This document shows positions 7,108 through 16,857 of a stretch of 64,000 nucleotides of DNA, in pieces. How positions within the stretch are numbered: the stretch's first letter is position 1; every line of letters starts with the position of its first letter. A program made the position numbers and the translations under genes. Source of the DNA: Dokdonia sp. 4H-3-7-5 (GTDB taxonomy: Bacteria; Bacteroidota; Bacteroidia; Flavobacteriales; Flavobacteriaceae); contig NC_015496.1 in assembly GCF_000212355.1 (NCBI RefSeq), positions 3,194,001 to 3,258,000 on the forward strand, in the 5' to 3' direction. Below the pieces are notes generated by a model that did no database searches, was not told the DNA's origin, and saw only the letters and a list, made by a program, of their open reading frames with translations.

Positions 7108-8922
7108 ATGGCAACAGAAGAAACAAAAAAAGATATCCTACGCGGTGGACAATTTATCGTAAAAGAAACAGCTTGTGAAGATGTATTCACAATGGAAGAT
7201 CTTGACGAAGAGCAAAGAATGATGCGCGATAGTACTAAGGAGTTTGTAGATCGTGATCTATGGGCACACTGGGAGCGCTTTGAAAAGAAAGATTATGCAT
7301 ACACAGAGGAAACAATGCGTACGGCTGGTGAACTTGGTTTACTAGGTGTTGCAGTACCAGAAGAGTATGGAGGATTAGGAATGGGCTTTGTATCTACAAT
7401 GCTTGTTTGTGATTACATCTCTGGTGCAACTGGATCTTTTAGTACAGCCTTTGGAGCACATACAGGAATTGGTACCATGCCAATTACTTTATACGGTAAC
7501 GAAGCGCAAAAACAAAAATATGTACCTAAACTTGCTACTGGTGAGTGGTTTGGTGCTTACTGTCTTACAGAGCCAGGTGCTGGATCTGATGCAAACTCAG
7601 GAAAAACAAAAGCAGTACTTTCTGAAGATGGAAAATCTTACAAGATTTCTGGACAGAAAATGTGGATTTCAAACGCAGGATTCTGTAACCTTTTTATCGT
7701 ATTCGCAAGAATAGAAGACGATAAGAACATCACAGGATTTATCGTAGAAAATGATCCTTCTAACGGAATCACACTAGGTGACGAAGAGAAGAAATTAGGT
7801 ATCCACTCTTCTTCTACACGTCAGGTATTCTTTAACGATACTGTAGTATCTGCAGAGAATATGCTTTCTGAGCGTGGTAACGGATTTAAAATTGCAATGA
7901 ATGCACTAAACGTAGGTCGTATTAAACTTGCTGCTGCTTGTCTTGATGCACAACGTCGTGTAGTAAACGAAGCAGTAACGTATGCTAAGGAGCGTGTACA
8001 GTTTAAAACTCCTATCATAAACTTTGGAGCTATCAAGCAAAAGATTGCTACTATGGCTACAAATGTATATGTAGATGAGTCTGCATCATACAGAGCCGCA
8101 AAAAACATAGAGGATCGTATCGCTATGCGTCATGCAGAAGGAAACACACACCAAGAAGCAGAGCTTAAAGGTGTTGAGGAATATGCTATTGAGTGTTCTA
8201 TTCTTAAAGTTGCCGTGTCTGAAGATGTACAGAATACAACAGATGAAGGTATCCAAGTTTTTGGAGGAATGGGCTTTAGTGCAGATGCTCCTATGGAATC
8301 TGCTTGGAGAGATGCTCGTATCGCTCGTATTTATGAAGGTACAAACGAGATTAACCGCATGCTAGCGGTAGGAATGATGGTGAAGAAGGCTATGAAAGGT
8401 CATGTAGACTTTATGGGACCTGCTACTGCTGTAGGTGAAGAGCTTATGGGAATTCCTTCTTTTGATACACCAGACTTTTCTGAAACATTATCTGAAGAGA
8501 AAGATCTTCTTAAGCGTCTTAAGAAAGTATTCTTAATGGTAGCAGGATCTGCTGCAAAGAAATATGGAACAGAGTTAGAGCAACACCAGCAATTACTAAT
8601 GGCTGCTGCAGATATCTTGATTGAAATCTATATGTCTGAGAGTGCAATCTTACGTACAGAGAAGAATATCAAGCGTTCTGGTCTTGAGAGCCAGACTACG
8701 CAACTTGCAATGACGCAATTATACTTATTTAACGCAGTAGATATTATCCAGACTAAGGCTAAAGAAGCTATCATCTCTTTTGCCGAAGGTGATGAGCAGC
8801 GCATGATGCTTATGGGTCTTAAGCGTTTTACAAAGTACACAAACCAGCCTAATGTAATAGGCTTACGTAACCAGATTGCTGCAGATGTTGAGCAACATGG
8901 AAAATATCGCTTTGACGCATAA
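7108..8922 (+). CDS. fadE: Acyl-CoA dehydrogenase
   Basis: FAD-dependent acyl-CoA dehydrogenase of 604 residues, close to Bacillus FadE in length. It catalyses the first step of beta-oxidation, from acyl-CoA to trans-2-enoyl-CoA. The N-terminal helical domain (about 30-150) is followed by the beta domain with YCLTEPGAGSDA and KMWISNAG, then the FAD-binding helical domain with VFGGMGFSADAPMES. ARIYEGTNEINRM holds the expected catalytic glutamate. A C-terminal extension (about 450-604) is typical of this long subfamily. Last gene of the operon; a terminator follows at 9022-9053. Electrons would pass to an ETF that is not in this window. Confidence 0.94.
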   Translation: MATEETKKDILRGGQFIVKETACEDVFTMEDLDEEQRMMRDSTKEFVDRDLWAHWERFEKKDYAYTEETMRTAGELGLLGVAVPEEYGGLGMGFVSTMLVCDYISGATGSFSTAFGAHTGIGTMPITLYGNEAQKQKYVPKLATGEWFGAYCLTEPGAGSDANSGKTKAVLSEDGKSYKISGQKMWISNAGFCNLFIVFARIEDDKNITGFIVENDPSNGITLGDEEKKLGIHSSSTRQVFFNDTVVSAENMLSERGNGFKIAMNALNVGRIKLAAACLDAQRRVVNEAVTYAKERVQFKTPIINFGAIKQKIATMATNVYVDESASYRAAKNIEDRIAMRHAEGNTHQEAELKGVEEYAIECSILKVAVSEDVQNTTDEGIQVFGGMGFSADAPMESAWRDARIARIYEGTNEINRMLAVGMMVKKAMKGHVDFMGPATAVGEELMGIPSFDTPDFSETLSEEKDLLKRLKKVFLMVAGSAAKKYGTELEQHQQLLMAAADILIEIYMSESAILRTEKNIKRSGLESQTTQLAMTQLYLFNAVDIIQTKAKEAIISFAEGDEQRMMLMGLKRFTKYTNQPNVIGLRNQIAADVEQHGKYRFDA

Positions 8923-8992
8923 TATATCTTAATAAGTCACTAAAAATATGTGTAATAGATTACGTATTGAAAATGACCTAAAAGTGTTTATG

Positions 8993-9008
8993 TTCGCTTG
9001 CGCGAAAA
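8993..9008. repeat. Highly degenerate palindromic repeat
   Basis: TTCGCTTGCGCGAAAA after fadE resembles a decayed copy of the dispersed palindrome. It could also be chance. Confidence 0.35.
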
Positions 9009-9021
9009 TTTAATTTTATCA

Positions 9022-9053
9022 AAGCCACTTCTCCTATTGAAGTGGCTTTTTTT
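9022..9053 (+). terminator. Intrinsic terminator of the fad operon
   Basis: Stem AAGCCACTTC / GAAGTGGCTT with a 7-nt loop, followed by a run of seven T. Located 100 bp after fadE and before pyc. Confidence 0.92.
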
Positions 9054-9102
9054 GTACCCTACTACTACAACGATTTCGTAACACAACAACCTATCTTATA
9101 TA

Positions 9103-12100
9103 ATGAAAATTAAAAAAGTCCTTGTCGCCAATCGCGGGGAAATTGCTATTAGAGTACTGCGTGCCTGTACCGAACTTAATATCGCTACAGTTGCGATTTA
9201 TACCTACGAAGACAGATACTCACAACATCGCAATAAAGCAGATGAGTCTTACCAAATAGGCAAGAATAATGAGCCACTCAAGCCCTATCTTGATATGGAT
9301 CAGATTATTGATCTAGCCAAATCTAAACATGTAGATGCCATTCACCCCGGATACGGTTTCTTGTCTGAAAACTCCACCTTTGCTAGAAAATGTGCCGAAA
9401 ACGGTATCATTTTTATAGGCCCTAAACCTGAGGTAATGGATGCGCTAGGTGATAAAATCACTGCAAAAAAAGTAGCACAACAGTGTGGCGTTCCTATTAT
9501 TGAAAGTAATAAAACTGCGCTAGACACCCTAGATATCGCTCTTAGCGAGGCTACAAAAATAGGCTACCCATTGATGCTTAAAGCTGCCTCTGGTGGTGGT
9601 GGTAGAGGGATGCGTATTATACGTAAGGTAGAAGATTTACAGCTTAGTTTTGACTCGGCTCGTAATGAGGCGCTCAACTCCTTTGGTGATGATACTATGT
9701 TTCTTGAGAAATATGTAGAAGATCCTAAGCATATAGAAGTACAGATTGTAGCAGATTCTCACGGTAACATTAGACACCTATATGAGCGTGATTGCTCTGT
9801 ACAACGTAGACACCAGAAGGTGGTAGAGATGGCTCCTTCTTATGGACTATCACAAACACTACGCGATAATCTATACAAATATGCCGTTGCCATCGCTACT
9901 GAAGTAAACTACAACAATATTGGTACTGTTGAGTTTTTGGTAGATGCAGATGATAATATTTACTTCATTGAAGTAAATCCGCGTATTCAAGTGGAGCATA
10001 CGGTTACTGAGATGGTGACAGGTATCGATCTTGTAAAAACGCAGATTTTTGTCGCAGGAGGTTATAACCTATCAGACAAGCAGATTAAGATTTACGGTCA
10101 AGAATCTATTGGTACTTATGGTTTTGCGATACAGTGCCGCCTTACTACCGAAGATCCTGTAAATAACTTTACGCCAGATTATGGGAAGATTACTACCTAC
10201 CGTAGTGCTTCTGGTATGGGAATCCGTCTTGATGCGGGAAGTATTTACCAAGGGTATAAAGTAAGTCCGTTTTTTGACTCTATGCTAGTTAAAGTTTCTG
10301 CACATGGTAGAACGCTTGATGGCTCCATTCGTAAGATGGTAAGAGCATTAAAAGAATTTAGAATACGTGGTGTAGAAACTAACATTCATTTTCTGCAAAA
10401 TGTCATCCAGACAGATACCTTTAAAAACGGAAAAACTACCGTAAACTTTATACAGAACACTCCTGCCCTATTTGACATCAAGCTATCACAAGACAGAACT
10501 TCAAAAGTGGTTCAGTTTCTTGCAGAGGTAAGTGTCAATGGAAATTCTGACGTAAAGAAAAAAGACGATTCTAAAATTTTTAGAACGCCAGAAACCCCAT
10601 TATACAGCCTCTCAGACCCTTTCCCGAAAGGGACCAAAGACTTACTCACAGAGTTAGGTCCAGAGGAGTTTTGTAAATGGCTCATGGCAGAAAAAAAAAT
10701 TCACTATACAGATACGACCCTGCGTGATGCGCACCAGTCCCTACTGGCTACACGCATGCGTTCGTATGACATGCTTAAGGTAGCATCAAGTTTTGCAAAG
10801 AATCACCCTAACACCTTTAGTATGGAAGTTTGGGGAGGTGCAACCTTTGATGTTTGTCTGCGTTTCTTGCACGAAAGCCCGTGGACACGCCTGCGCGAAC
10901 TGCGTAAAGCGGTGCCTAATATCCTTTTCCAGATGCTCTTAAGAGGATCAAACGGTGTAGGATACAAGGCATATCCAGATAACTTGATAGAGAAATTTGT
11001 TGAAAAATCTTGGGAGAATGGTGTAGATATTTTTAGAATTTTCGATTCCCTTAACTGGGTAAAAGCTATGGAGCCTAGCATCCAGTACGTGCGTAACCTC
11101 ACAGGAGGTATTGCCGAAGGTGCAATAAGCTACACCGGAGATATTCTTGATGTAAAGCAAACTAAGTATGATCTTAAGTATTATACCCAGCTAGCAAAAG
11201 ATCTTGAAAACGCAGGAGCACATATGATTGCCATAAAAGACATGGCAGGACTCTTAAAACCGTATGCCGCAACAGAACTGGTAACAGCGCTTAAAGACAC
11301 CGTAAACTTACCAATCCACTTACACACACATGATACGTCATCACTACAGACGGCTACTTATCTTAAAGCCATTGAAGCAAATGTAGATGTGGTAGATGTG
11401 GCCCTAGGCGGACTATCAGGACTTACCTCTCAACCTAACTTTAATGCGGTGGTGGAGATGATGAAATATCAAGAGCGTGAGCATCCTTTTGAGATGGACA
11501 AACTCAATCAGTTTTCAAATTTCTGGGAAGACACCCGCGAGATCTACTACCCTTTTGAGTCTGGACTCAAAGCAGGAACCGCAGAAGTTTTTGAACATGA
11601 GATTCCAGGAGGGCAATATTCTAACCTTAGACCACAAGCAATGGCGCTAGGTCTTGGTGATCGCTTTGCCGAAGTAAAAAAGATGTATGCTGCCGTAAAT
11701 AGTATGTTTGGAAACCTAGTTAAAGTAACTCCTAGCTCAAAAGTAGTGGGTGATATGGCAATATTTATGGTAACTAATAACCTTACGCCAGAAGATGTGA
11801 TGGAGCGTGGCGACACTATTTCCTTCCCAGAATCTGTGATTAATTTCTTTAAAGGTGATTTAGGGCAGCCCGTGGGCGGATTCCCTAAAAAATTACAGGC
11901 TATCATCTTAAAGAATAAAGACGCCTATACAGATCGCCCTAACGCGCATCTGGCTCCTGTAGATTTTGACAAGGAATATGAAACCTTTACGGCAAAATTC
12001 CAAAAAGGGTTTACACGCCCTCTAGAGATGGAAGACTTCTTATCATACATGCTCTACCCTAAGGTGTTTGAGCAAGCGCATGAAAATTACAAGAAGTACG

Positions 12101-12555
12101 GTAACCTAGCCCTCGTACCTACTAAGAATTTCTTTTACGGTATGGCATTAGGAGAAGAGATTCTCATTGAGCTAGAGCCTGGTAAAACGGTCATCATCAA
12201 GTTGCTTTCTATTGGGATACCTAGTGAGGAAGGAATGCGCACCGTGTTCTTTAAAGTAAATGGTGAAAACCGCTTTGTCGAAGTACACGACACCTCGCTC
12301 AACATTAAGAAAGTAGAAAATCTTAAAGTAGACCCAGAAGACAGCAACCAGATAGGCGCTCCCTTACAAGGATCGCTCTATAAAGTGCTTGTCAAAAAAG
12401 GGCAAGAGGTAAAGGAAAACGACCCACTCTTTATCATAGAAGCTATGAAAATGGAAACCACCGTAGTAGCCTCAAAAGACGGCCGCGTAGCATCCATTAC
12501 CGTAAGCGACGGCAATATGGTCTCACAAAATGACCTTGTACTCACTATTGAGTAG
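9103..12555 (+). CDS. pyc: Pyruvate carboxylase
   Basis: Biotin-dependent, ATP-driven carboxylation of pyruvate to oxaloacetate (anaplerosis). At 1150 residues it has the full single-chain architecture. Biotin carboxylase is about 1-455, with the ATP-grasp glycine loop GGGGRGMR near 165 and VEVNPRIQVEHTVTE. Carboxyltransferase is about 535-800, beginning YTDTTLRDAHQSLLATR, followed by the PYC/OADA domain. The biotinyl domain ends the chain, with the biotin lysine K1116 in EAMKMET. It stands alone between two intrinsic terminators. Marine flavobacteria are reported to use anaplerotic CO2 fixation in the light, which would give this enzyme an ecological role. That is background, not shown here. 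Confidence 0.97.
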   Translation: MKIKKVLVANRGEIAIRVLRACTELNIATVAIYTYEDRYSQHRNKADESYQIGKNNEPLKPYLDMDQIIDLAKSKHVDAIHPGYGFLSENSTFARKCAENGIIFIGPKPEVMDALGDKITAKKVAQQCGVPIIESNKTALDTLDIALSEATKIGYPLMLKAASGGGGRGMRIIRKVEDLQLSFDSARNEALNSFGDDTMFLEKYVEDPKHIEVQIVADSHGNIRHLYERDCSVQRRHQKVVEMAPSYGLSQTLRDNLYKYAVAIATEVNYNNIGTVEFLVDADDNIYFIEVNPRIQVEHTVTEMVTGIDLVKTQIFVAGGYNLSDKQIKIYGQESIGTYGFAIQCRLTTEDPVNNFTPDYGKITTYRSASGMGIRLDAGSIYQGYKVSPFFDSMLVKVSAHGRTLDGSIRKMVRALKEFRIRGVETNIHFLQNVIQTDTFKNGKTTVNFIQNTPALFDIKLSQDRTSKVVQFLAEVSVNGNSDVKKKDDSKIFRTPETPLYSLSDPFPKGTKDLLTELGPEEFCKWLMAEKKIHYTDTTLRDAHQSLLATRMRSYDMLKVASSFAKNHPNTFSMEVWGGATFDVCLRFLHESPWTRLRELRKAVPNILFQMLLRGSNGVGYKAYPDNLIEKFVEKSWENGVDIFRIFDSLNWVKAMEPSIQYVRNLTGGIAEGAISYTGDILDVKQTKYDLKYYTQLAKDLENAGAHMIAIKDMAGLLKPYAATELVTALKDTVNLPIHLHTHDTSSLQTATYLKAIEANVDVVDVALGGLSGLTSQPNFNAVVEMMKYQEREHPFEMDKLNQFSNFWEDTREIYYPFESGLKAGTAEVFEHEIPGGQYSNLRPQAMALGLGDRFAEVKKMYAAVNSMFGNLVKVTPSSKVVGDMAIFMVTNNLTPEDVMERGDTISFPESVINFFKGDLGQPVGGFPKKLQAIILKNKDAYTDRPNAHLAPVDFDKEYETFTAKFQKGFTRPLEMEDFLSYMLYPKVFEQAHENYKKYGNLALVPTKNFFYGMALGEEILIELEPGKTVIIKLLSIGIPSEEGMRTVFFKVNGENRFVEVHDTSLNIKKVENLKVDPEDSNQIGAPLQGSLYKVLVKKGQEVKENDPLFIIEAMKMETTVVASKDGRVASITVSDGNMVSQNDLVLTIE

Positions 12556-12582
12556 TGCGCTGCGCTATTGATTTCTTATAAA

Positions 12583-12602
12583 TACGCTTTCGCGAAAGTG
12601 TA
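12583..12602. repeat. Palindromic repeat, 20-bp form with one mismatch
   Basis: TACGCTTTCGCGAAAGTGTA, 27 bp after the pyc stop and just ahead of the intrinsic terminator. Confidence 0.92.
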
Positions 12603-12610
12603 ACAAACTA

Positions 12611-12641
12611 AAAACCACCCAAGGAATTGGGTGGTTTTTTT
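12611..12641 (+). terminator. Intrinsic terminator after pyc (probably bidirectional)
   Basis: Stem AAAACCACCCAA / TTGGGTGGTTTT with loop GGAA, followed by T residues. The reverse complement also ends in a T-run, so it can serve the helicase gene converging from the other side. Confidence 0.93.
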
Positions 12642-12699
12642 GTGGGTTTAAACTAAACTGAAGTTATCTATTAGAAACATTAAATTAAGATTTTGAGCA

Positions 12700-15600
12700 T
12701 TATAGCACCTTTATGAACTCTCCTATAATATTCATGTTTTCACCATTATCTTCATCGATAACAATATTAGAAAATCTGTCATCGTAAGAATTAGGACTTA
12801 AAATAATTGACTTATGAGCCCACCCCTCTTCGGTTACTGTTTTTTGACTATTGTATGTTTTTACTGTAAAAGCTGAATTTGTATCTGCGTCCTGTAAGTC
12901 AAAATTCTCAATTAATAAGATTTTACCATCCCTTGAGCCAGCCGAAGGTTTTTTAAATAAACAAATAGAACCATTTGGAATTCTTCTATTCATAGATTCT
13001 CCAATAACAGTACATGCAAAGTAATCATCACTATATTCCTCATTAGTTTCAAACATCGAGTATTCCTTTTCTGATTGCATTTCACTAAATGAACCAGCTG
13101 CAGCATAAAAATTGTACAATGGTATCTGATATATAGAACTTTTATTTTCTTCGTAGTTAGTTATTTGCTTCACATTGTCCGCTTCTGAGCTTGTTGAAGT
13201 ATTGTTTGAAACATTGCTCTCAGTTATATATCGGTAGATGTTTTCAGGTACAGAGTCCTTTAATTCAAATCTAATTTTCACTACTGGTACATCCTTACCA
13301 CTATCATTTTTCATTGTCGTTTGTTCAACCAAATCATGAATTGGCATGACATCACCCATAAAATAGAATTCGGTACTTTCATCATTGCTTTTTTTGATGA
13401 AAAGTGGTAATCTTATTTCCTTATTATCACGCTTACCTAATATTGACAAAACATCTTTACTTTCTAATTTTCTATTAGATTTAGACATCCAATTGAATTC
13501 TTTGTTATTTACGAATTCATCTTCATACTTAGTGGATTCAGAAATATTATCTTCCTTGTGATAATTTACAAAAATTGGACAATGTTCATCATTAGGGCTT
13601 ACGAGATATCCTCCAACGTTTTGAGGTACCGGATTTTCATTTACATTGAGAATTCTAAAAACATCTTTTCGTGAATACTTTTTATACAGAATAAAGCCAT
13701 TTCTCCAATCTTCAATTTTAAAGTTTCTATTAAATGTGTCAATAGAGTATTTAACCGAGTCGAGAAAATATTGTCTAAAGTCTTGTTGCTCCAGCATTTC
13801 ACTAAATTCAGGAGCTATGCTTATTACTCCGCTTTTTATGTCAATGATATTTAAGTTATATATTTCTCTAACGGAAATTAATTTTTTGTCCTTCTTTTCA
13901 CGGACAAATTCAAAATTCAAATTAGCTATAGTGGATATAATAGTTTCCTCATCAATTTCAAAGTCATAGCCAGTTTTAATAATTTTTTGAAATTCTTCAA
14001 ATTGTAAGGAACCGAATTTTATAAGCTCATGTATAAGTATACTTTCAGTTATCCGCTTTCCATTATTTATTTCTTTAGAAAATAATTCTAGTAATTTCAC
14101 TGCTTTACTCGAAATACTTCCTTTTAATTCCTTGTTCACTTTAATCGCGAAATTATAATAGGATTTGGCATAATCAACAAACCAGTAAGGGTCTCTAGAA
14201 CTTTGTTCAACAAAGTCCATCATAAATGGTTCTCTACCTAGTCTAAACTTCAACAAATCATAATCATTTCGTAAATCAGTAAAGCGCTTTAATTTCGCAT
14301 TATCAATTGATTTAAAAATTTTTTCTTTTGATATTCTATCAAAATTAATTGTTGATGTTCCAGGAATCATTCGACTTCCATCAGATAATAATTTTCTTAT
14401 TGAATCTTTGTTATAAGAAGTATCACCATATAAAGCTATTGGTATTAAATAATTGTTAGTGTAATTACCAATAAAGTCAATTATTGTAACATAACTCTTA
14501 CCTATTGTTTTTCTTAATCCCCTTCCTAATTGTTGAATAAAGATTATTGAAGAATTAGTTGGCCTCATCATAATTATCTGATTGACCCTTGGAATGTCTA
14601 TACCTTCATTAAAGATATCTACAGTCAAAATGTATTCAATCTTATCATTTAAATCTTCGGATTCTAATTTTCTAATTGCTTCAGCCCTTTCTTCTTCTGA
14701 ATTGTCACCAGTCAGTGCGATAGTCTTCAAACCTTTAAGATTAAGCTTTAATGATAAAGCTTGTGCTTCATCTTTTCTTGAGCAAAAGATTAATCCTCTT
14801 GTTACTCCATTATCAGTTCCGTATAAATTAGCATTAGTAACTATCTTATCAACGCGTTCATCCGCAGTTAATAAATTAAAATCGCTTTTATCATCAAGCG
14901 CATTTCCATTAATATTTATGTCAGTTACTCCATAGTAATGAAATGGACTTAACATCTCTTCCTCCATTGCTCTATTCAATCTTATTTCATAGGCAATATT
15001 ATGATTAAAAAGACTAAAAATATCATTCCCATCGGTGCGTTCGGGAGTAGCTGTCATACCCAGTAAAAACTTAGGATTAAAATATTCGATAAGTCTCAAA
15101 TAAGAATTTGCTCCGGAACGATGACTTTCATCAATTACTATGTAATCAAAATAATTCTTATCAAACTGTTCAAGATTTGATTGTTTAGAAATTGTTTGTA
15201 CTGTTGAAAAAAGGAAGTCTTTATCGAGTTCTTTAATATTTCCTGAATAAAGCCCCATGCTCTTAAAGTTTTTAAAGACAGATTTGAATGTCTTCATTGC
15301 CTTTTTAGCAATATTTTGTCTGTGGACGACAAACAAAAGTCTTTTAGGATTAAATTGCTTTGAGTCAAAAGCTGATAAGTAAGTTTTACCTGTGCCGGTT
15401 GCAGATATTAATAACGCTTTAGTTTCTTGTCGATTTCGAAGATTAGATAAGTTATATAAAGCTTCCATTTGCATGGAATTAGGTTTGATTTCTTCTAATG
15501 TTTGTACAGATGAAGTTTTAAAATTTAATAATTTCTGTGCGTTATATATTTCAGAATACTTTTCGATGAACTTTTCTGTAACTAATTCACCATTGTCGAA

Positions 15601-16131
15601 ATCCGATTCAAATTCTCCAATAACTTTATCTACAATATCACTAGAATGTAATGCCGAGACCTTAAGATTCCATTCTTTATTTTTTGATAACGCGGTATCT
15701 GTTAAATTACTACTACCTATAATTAAGTTATAATAATCTATTGTTTTAAAAAGATACCCCTTAGAATGCGAATTACCATGAGTTGAAATTCTCAGCTCAA
15801 TATTTTTAAATTTCAAAAGCTTTCTTAAAGCCTCGGGTTGAGTAAAATTTAAATATTGAGACACTATAACTTTCCCCTGTATCCCTTTTTCTTCAGCATA
15901 GATTAAACTATTCATTAAAGACGCGACACCACCAGTAGTTACAAAAGCTACTGAAATAAAAAAAGATTCACACCTCTCTAGTTCAGAGGTTATAGAAGTT
16001 AAAACCTTGGTTCTTGGATTCTTCCGATTAACTAATAATTCTGGTTGATAAAGTAATTCAGATTTTGATTTTTTATCAATAAAGCCAGTGTGAATACTGT
16101 TTTTAAAATCTTCTATTTTAAATTTAGTCAT
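12700..16131 (-). CDS. PLD nuclease - SF2 helicase - DUF3427 - S24 peptidase fusion protein
   Basis: A 1143-residue multidomain protein. The N-terminal PLD-like nuclease (about 40-190) has H122-x-K124 and GSSN at 139-142. The SF2 DEAD/DEAH helicase has Walker A GTGKT at 246-250, DESH at 334-337, GMTATPER at 358-365 and a motif VI QQLGRGLRK. A DUF3427-like region runs from about 580 to 960. The C-terminus is a complete LexA/S24-type peptidase: cleavage-like site AAAG (A1012-G1013), S1046 in VIGESM and K1091 in FTVK. No HTH is seen. Its start overlaps the NUDIX stop by 8 bp (ATGACTAA), so both genes form one unit. The DNA is visibly more AT-rich than its neighbours and lacks the dispersed palindrome, which suggests transfer. 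A role in phage defence or DNA-damage response is inferred; I do not recall a named system of this makeup. Confidence 0.88.
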   Translation of the reverse strand: MTKFKIEDFKNSIHTGFIDKKSKSELLYQPELLVNRKNPRTKVLTSITSELERCESFFISVAFVTTGGVASLMNSLIYAEEKGIQGKVIVSQYLNFTQPEALRKLLKFKNIELRISTHGNSHSKGYLFKTIDYYNLIIGSSNLTDTALSKNKEWNLKVSALHSSDIVDKVIGEFESDFDNGELVTEKFIEKYSEIYNAQKLLNFKTSSVQTLEEIKPNSMQMEALYNLSNLRNRQETKALLISATGTGKTYLSAFDSKQFNPKRLLFVVHRQNIAKKAMKTFKSVFKNFKSMGLYSGNIKELDKDFLFSTVQTISKQSNLEQFDKNYFDYIVIDESHRSGANSYLRLIEYFNPKFLLGMTATPERTDGNDIFSLFNHNIAYEIRLNRAMEEEMLSPFHYYGVTDININGNALDDKSDFNLLTADERVDKIVTNANLYGTDNGVTRGLIFCSRKDEAQALSLKLNLKGLKTIALTGDNSEEERAEAIRKLESEDLNDKIEYILTVDIFNEGIDIPRVNQIIMMRPTNSSIIFIQQLGRGLRKTIGKSYVTIIDFIGNYTNNYLIPIALYGDTSYNKDSIRKLLSDGSRMIPGTSTINFDRISKEKIFKSIDNAKLKRFTDLRNDYDLLKFRLGREPFMMDFVEQSSRDPYWFVDYAKSYYNFAIKVNKELKGSISSKAVKLLELFSKEINNGKRITESILIHELIKFGSLQFEEFQKIIKTGYDFEIDEETIISTIANLNFEFVREKKDKKLISVREIYNLNIIDIKSGVISIAPEFSEMLEQQDFRQYFLDSVKYSIDTFNRNFKIEDWRNGFILYKKYSRKDVFRILNVNENPVPQNVGGYLVSPNDEHCPIFVNYHKEDNISESTKYEDEFVNNKEFNWMSKSNRKLESKDVLSILGKRDNKEIRLPLFIKKSNDESTEFYFMGDVMPIHDLVEQTTMKNDSGKDVPVVKIRFELKDSVPENIYRYITESNVSNNTSTSSEADNVKQITNYEENKSSIYQIPLYNFYAAAGSFSEMQSEKEYSMFETNEEYSDDYFACTVIGESMNRRIPNGSICLFKKPSAGSRDGKILLIENFDLQDADTNSAFTVKTYNSQKTVTEEGWAHKSIILSPNSYDDRFSNIVIDEDNGENMNIIGEFIKVL

Positions 16132-16519
16132 TCATTATAAGTTTTTGCACTATCGGGATATCTGCTGCTGCCCAATCCAATGAATTTAATTTATCAAGAA
16201 TTAACCATTCAGCTGAAATGTGCTCTTTTAAACTAATTTCCTTGGTTTGGACTTTACAAATGTAACTGTGCATTTTTATTTCAAAATCTGGATATTGGTG
16301 ATTGATAGTTAAAAATAAGTCTCCGATGGAAGGTTCAATTTCTAATTCTTCTATAAGCTCTCTTTTCAAAGCTTCAATATTCGTTTCTCCAAATTCTATT
16401 TTTCCTCCTGGAAATTCAAATTTTTCAGAAATATAAGTTAGTTTATTTTTAGGACGTTGTAAACAAAGAATTTCCTCGCCATACTTAATTATAGCAGCGA
16501 CAACTTCTATTTTTTTCAT
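16124..16519 (-). CDS. NUDIX hydrolase (MutT-like (d)NTP pyrophosphohydrolase)
   Basis: A 131-residue NUDIX protein of the MutT type. The NUDIX box is complete: GGKIEFGETNIEALKRELIEEL, which fits GX5EX7REUXEE. It is preceded by FEFPG, as in MutT. Members hydrolyse oxidised or damaged nucleoside triphosphates such as 8-oxo-dGTP; substrate choice cannot be read here. The last eight bases overlap the start of the PLD-helicase-S24 gene, so the two products are probably made together. In this context it might clean up or degrade nucleotides linked to the nuclease/helicase activity, rather than being the housekeeping MutT. Confidence 0.92.
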   Translation of the reverse strand: MKKIEVVAAIIKYGEEILCLQRPKNKLTYISEKFEFPGGKIEFGETNIEALKRELIEELEIEPSIGDLFLTINHQYPDFEIKMHSYICKVQTKEISLKEHISAEWLILDKLNSLDWAAADIPIVQKLIMND

Positions 16520-16857
16520 TTATAATCTTGAATTTGTATTAATCAAAAGAATTGAAATAACCAAAATCTGAAATTTTCATTATTTTAATTCTCGAACAAT
16601 TTACTAAAGACGAGGTTAATTATATAGAAATAATCAGGTATAATAAATTAATAATCCTACAACATATTTAGTTCCTAAAACCTTAACAAATATCAATTTC
16701 AAAAATTAAATTATCCAACTTATTTAATATTCCCCTGAATAAAAGACTTGTTTATTAATTGATATGTGAAATTCAATAAAAAATCTAATTTGCCAACCTC
16801 CCACCCCATCCCCACCAAAACCATATCTTTGAGTAAAACACCACCACCACTCAACCT
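16520..16857. other. AT-rich intergenic region between the NUDIX operon and the MFS gene
   Basis: A 338-bp divergent spacer that is very AT-rich up to about 16790 and then C/A-rich. It must hold the NUDIX-helicase promoter and the MFS promoter. I see no ORF, tRNA or clear hairpin in it. Its left part shares the AT-rich style of the helicase island, so the right border of that island may lie near 16790. Confidence 0.6.
16824..16831 (+). promoter_or_regulatory. Candidate -7 element for the MFS gene
   Basis: TATCTTTG matches TAnnTTTG exactly and lies 26 bp before the MFS start codon. The nearest upstream TTG (16790-16792) is too far away for the usual spacing, so the call rests on the -7 box alone. 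Confidence 0.45.

Noticed and set aside
12700-16131. Helicase gene as a type I or III restriction subunit
   Set aside because: There is no methyltransferase or specificity gene beside it, and the PLD, DUF3427 and S24 domains do not belong to classical restriction subunits.
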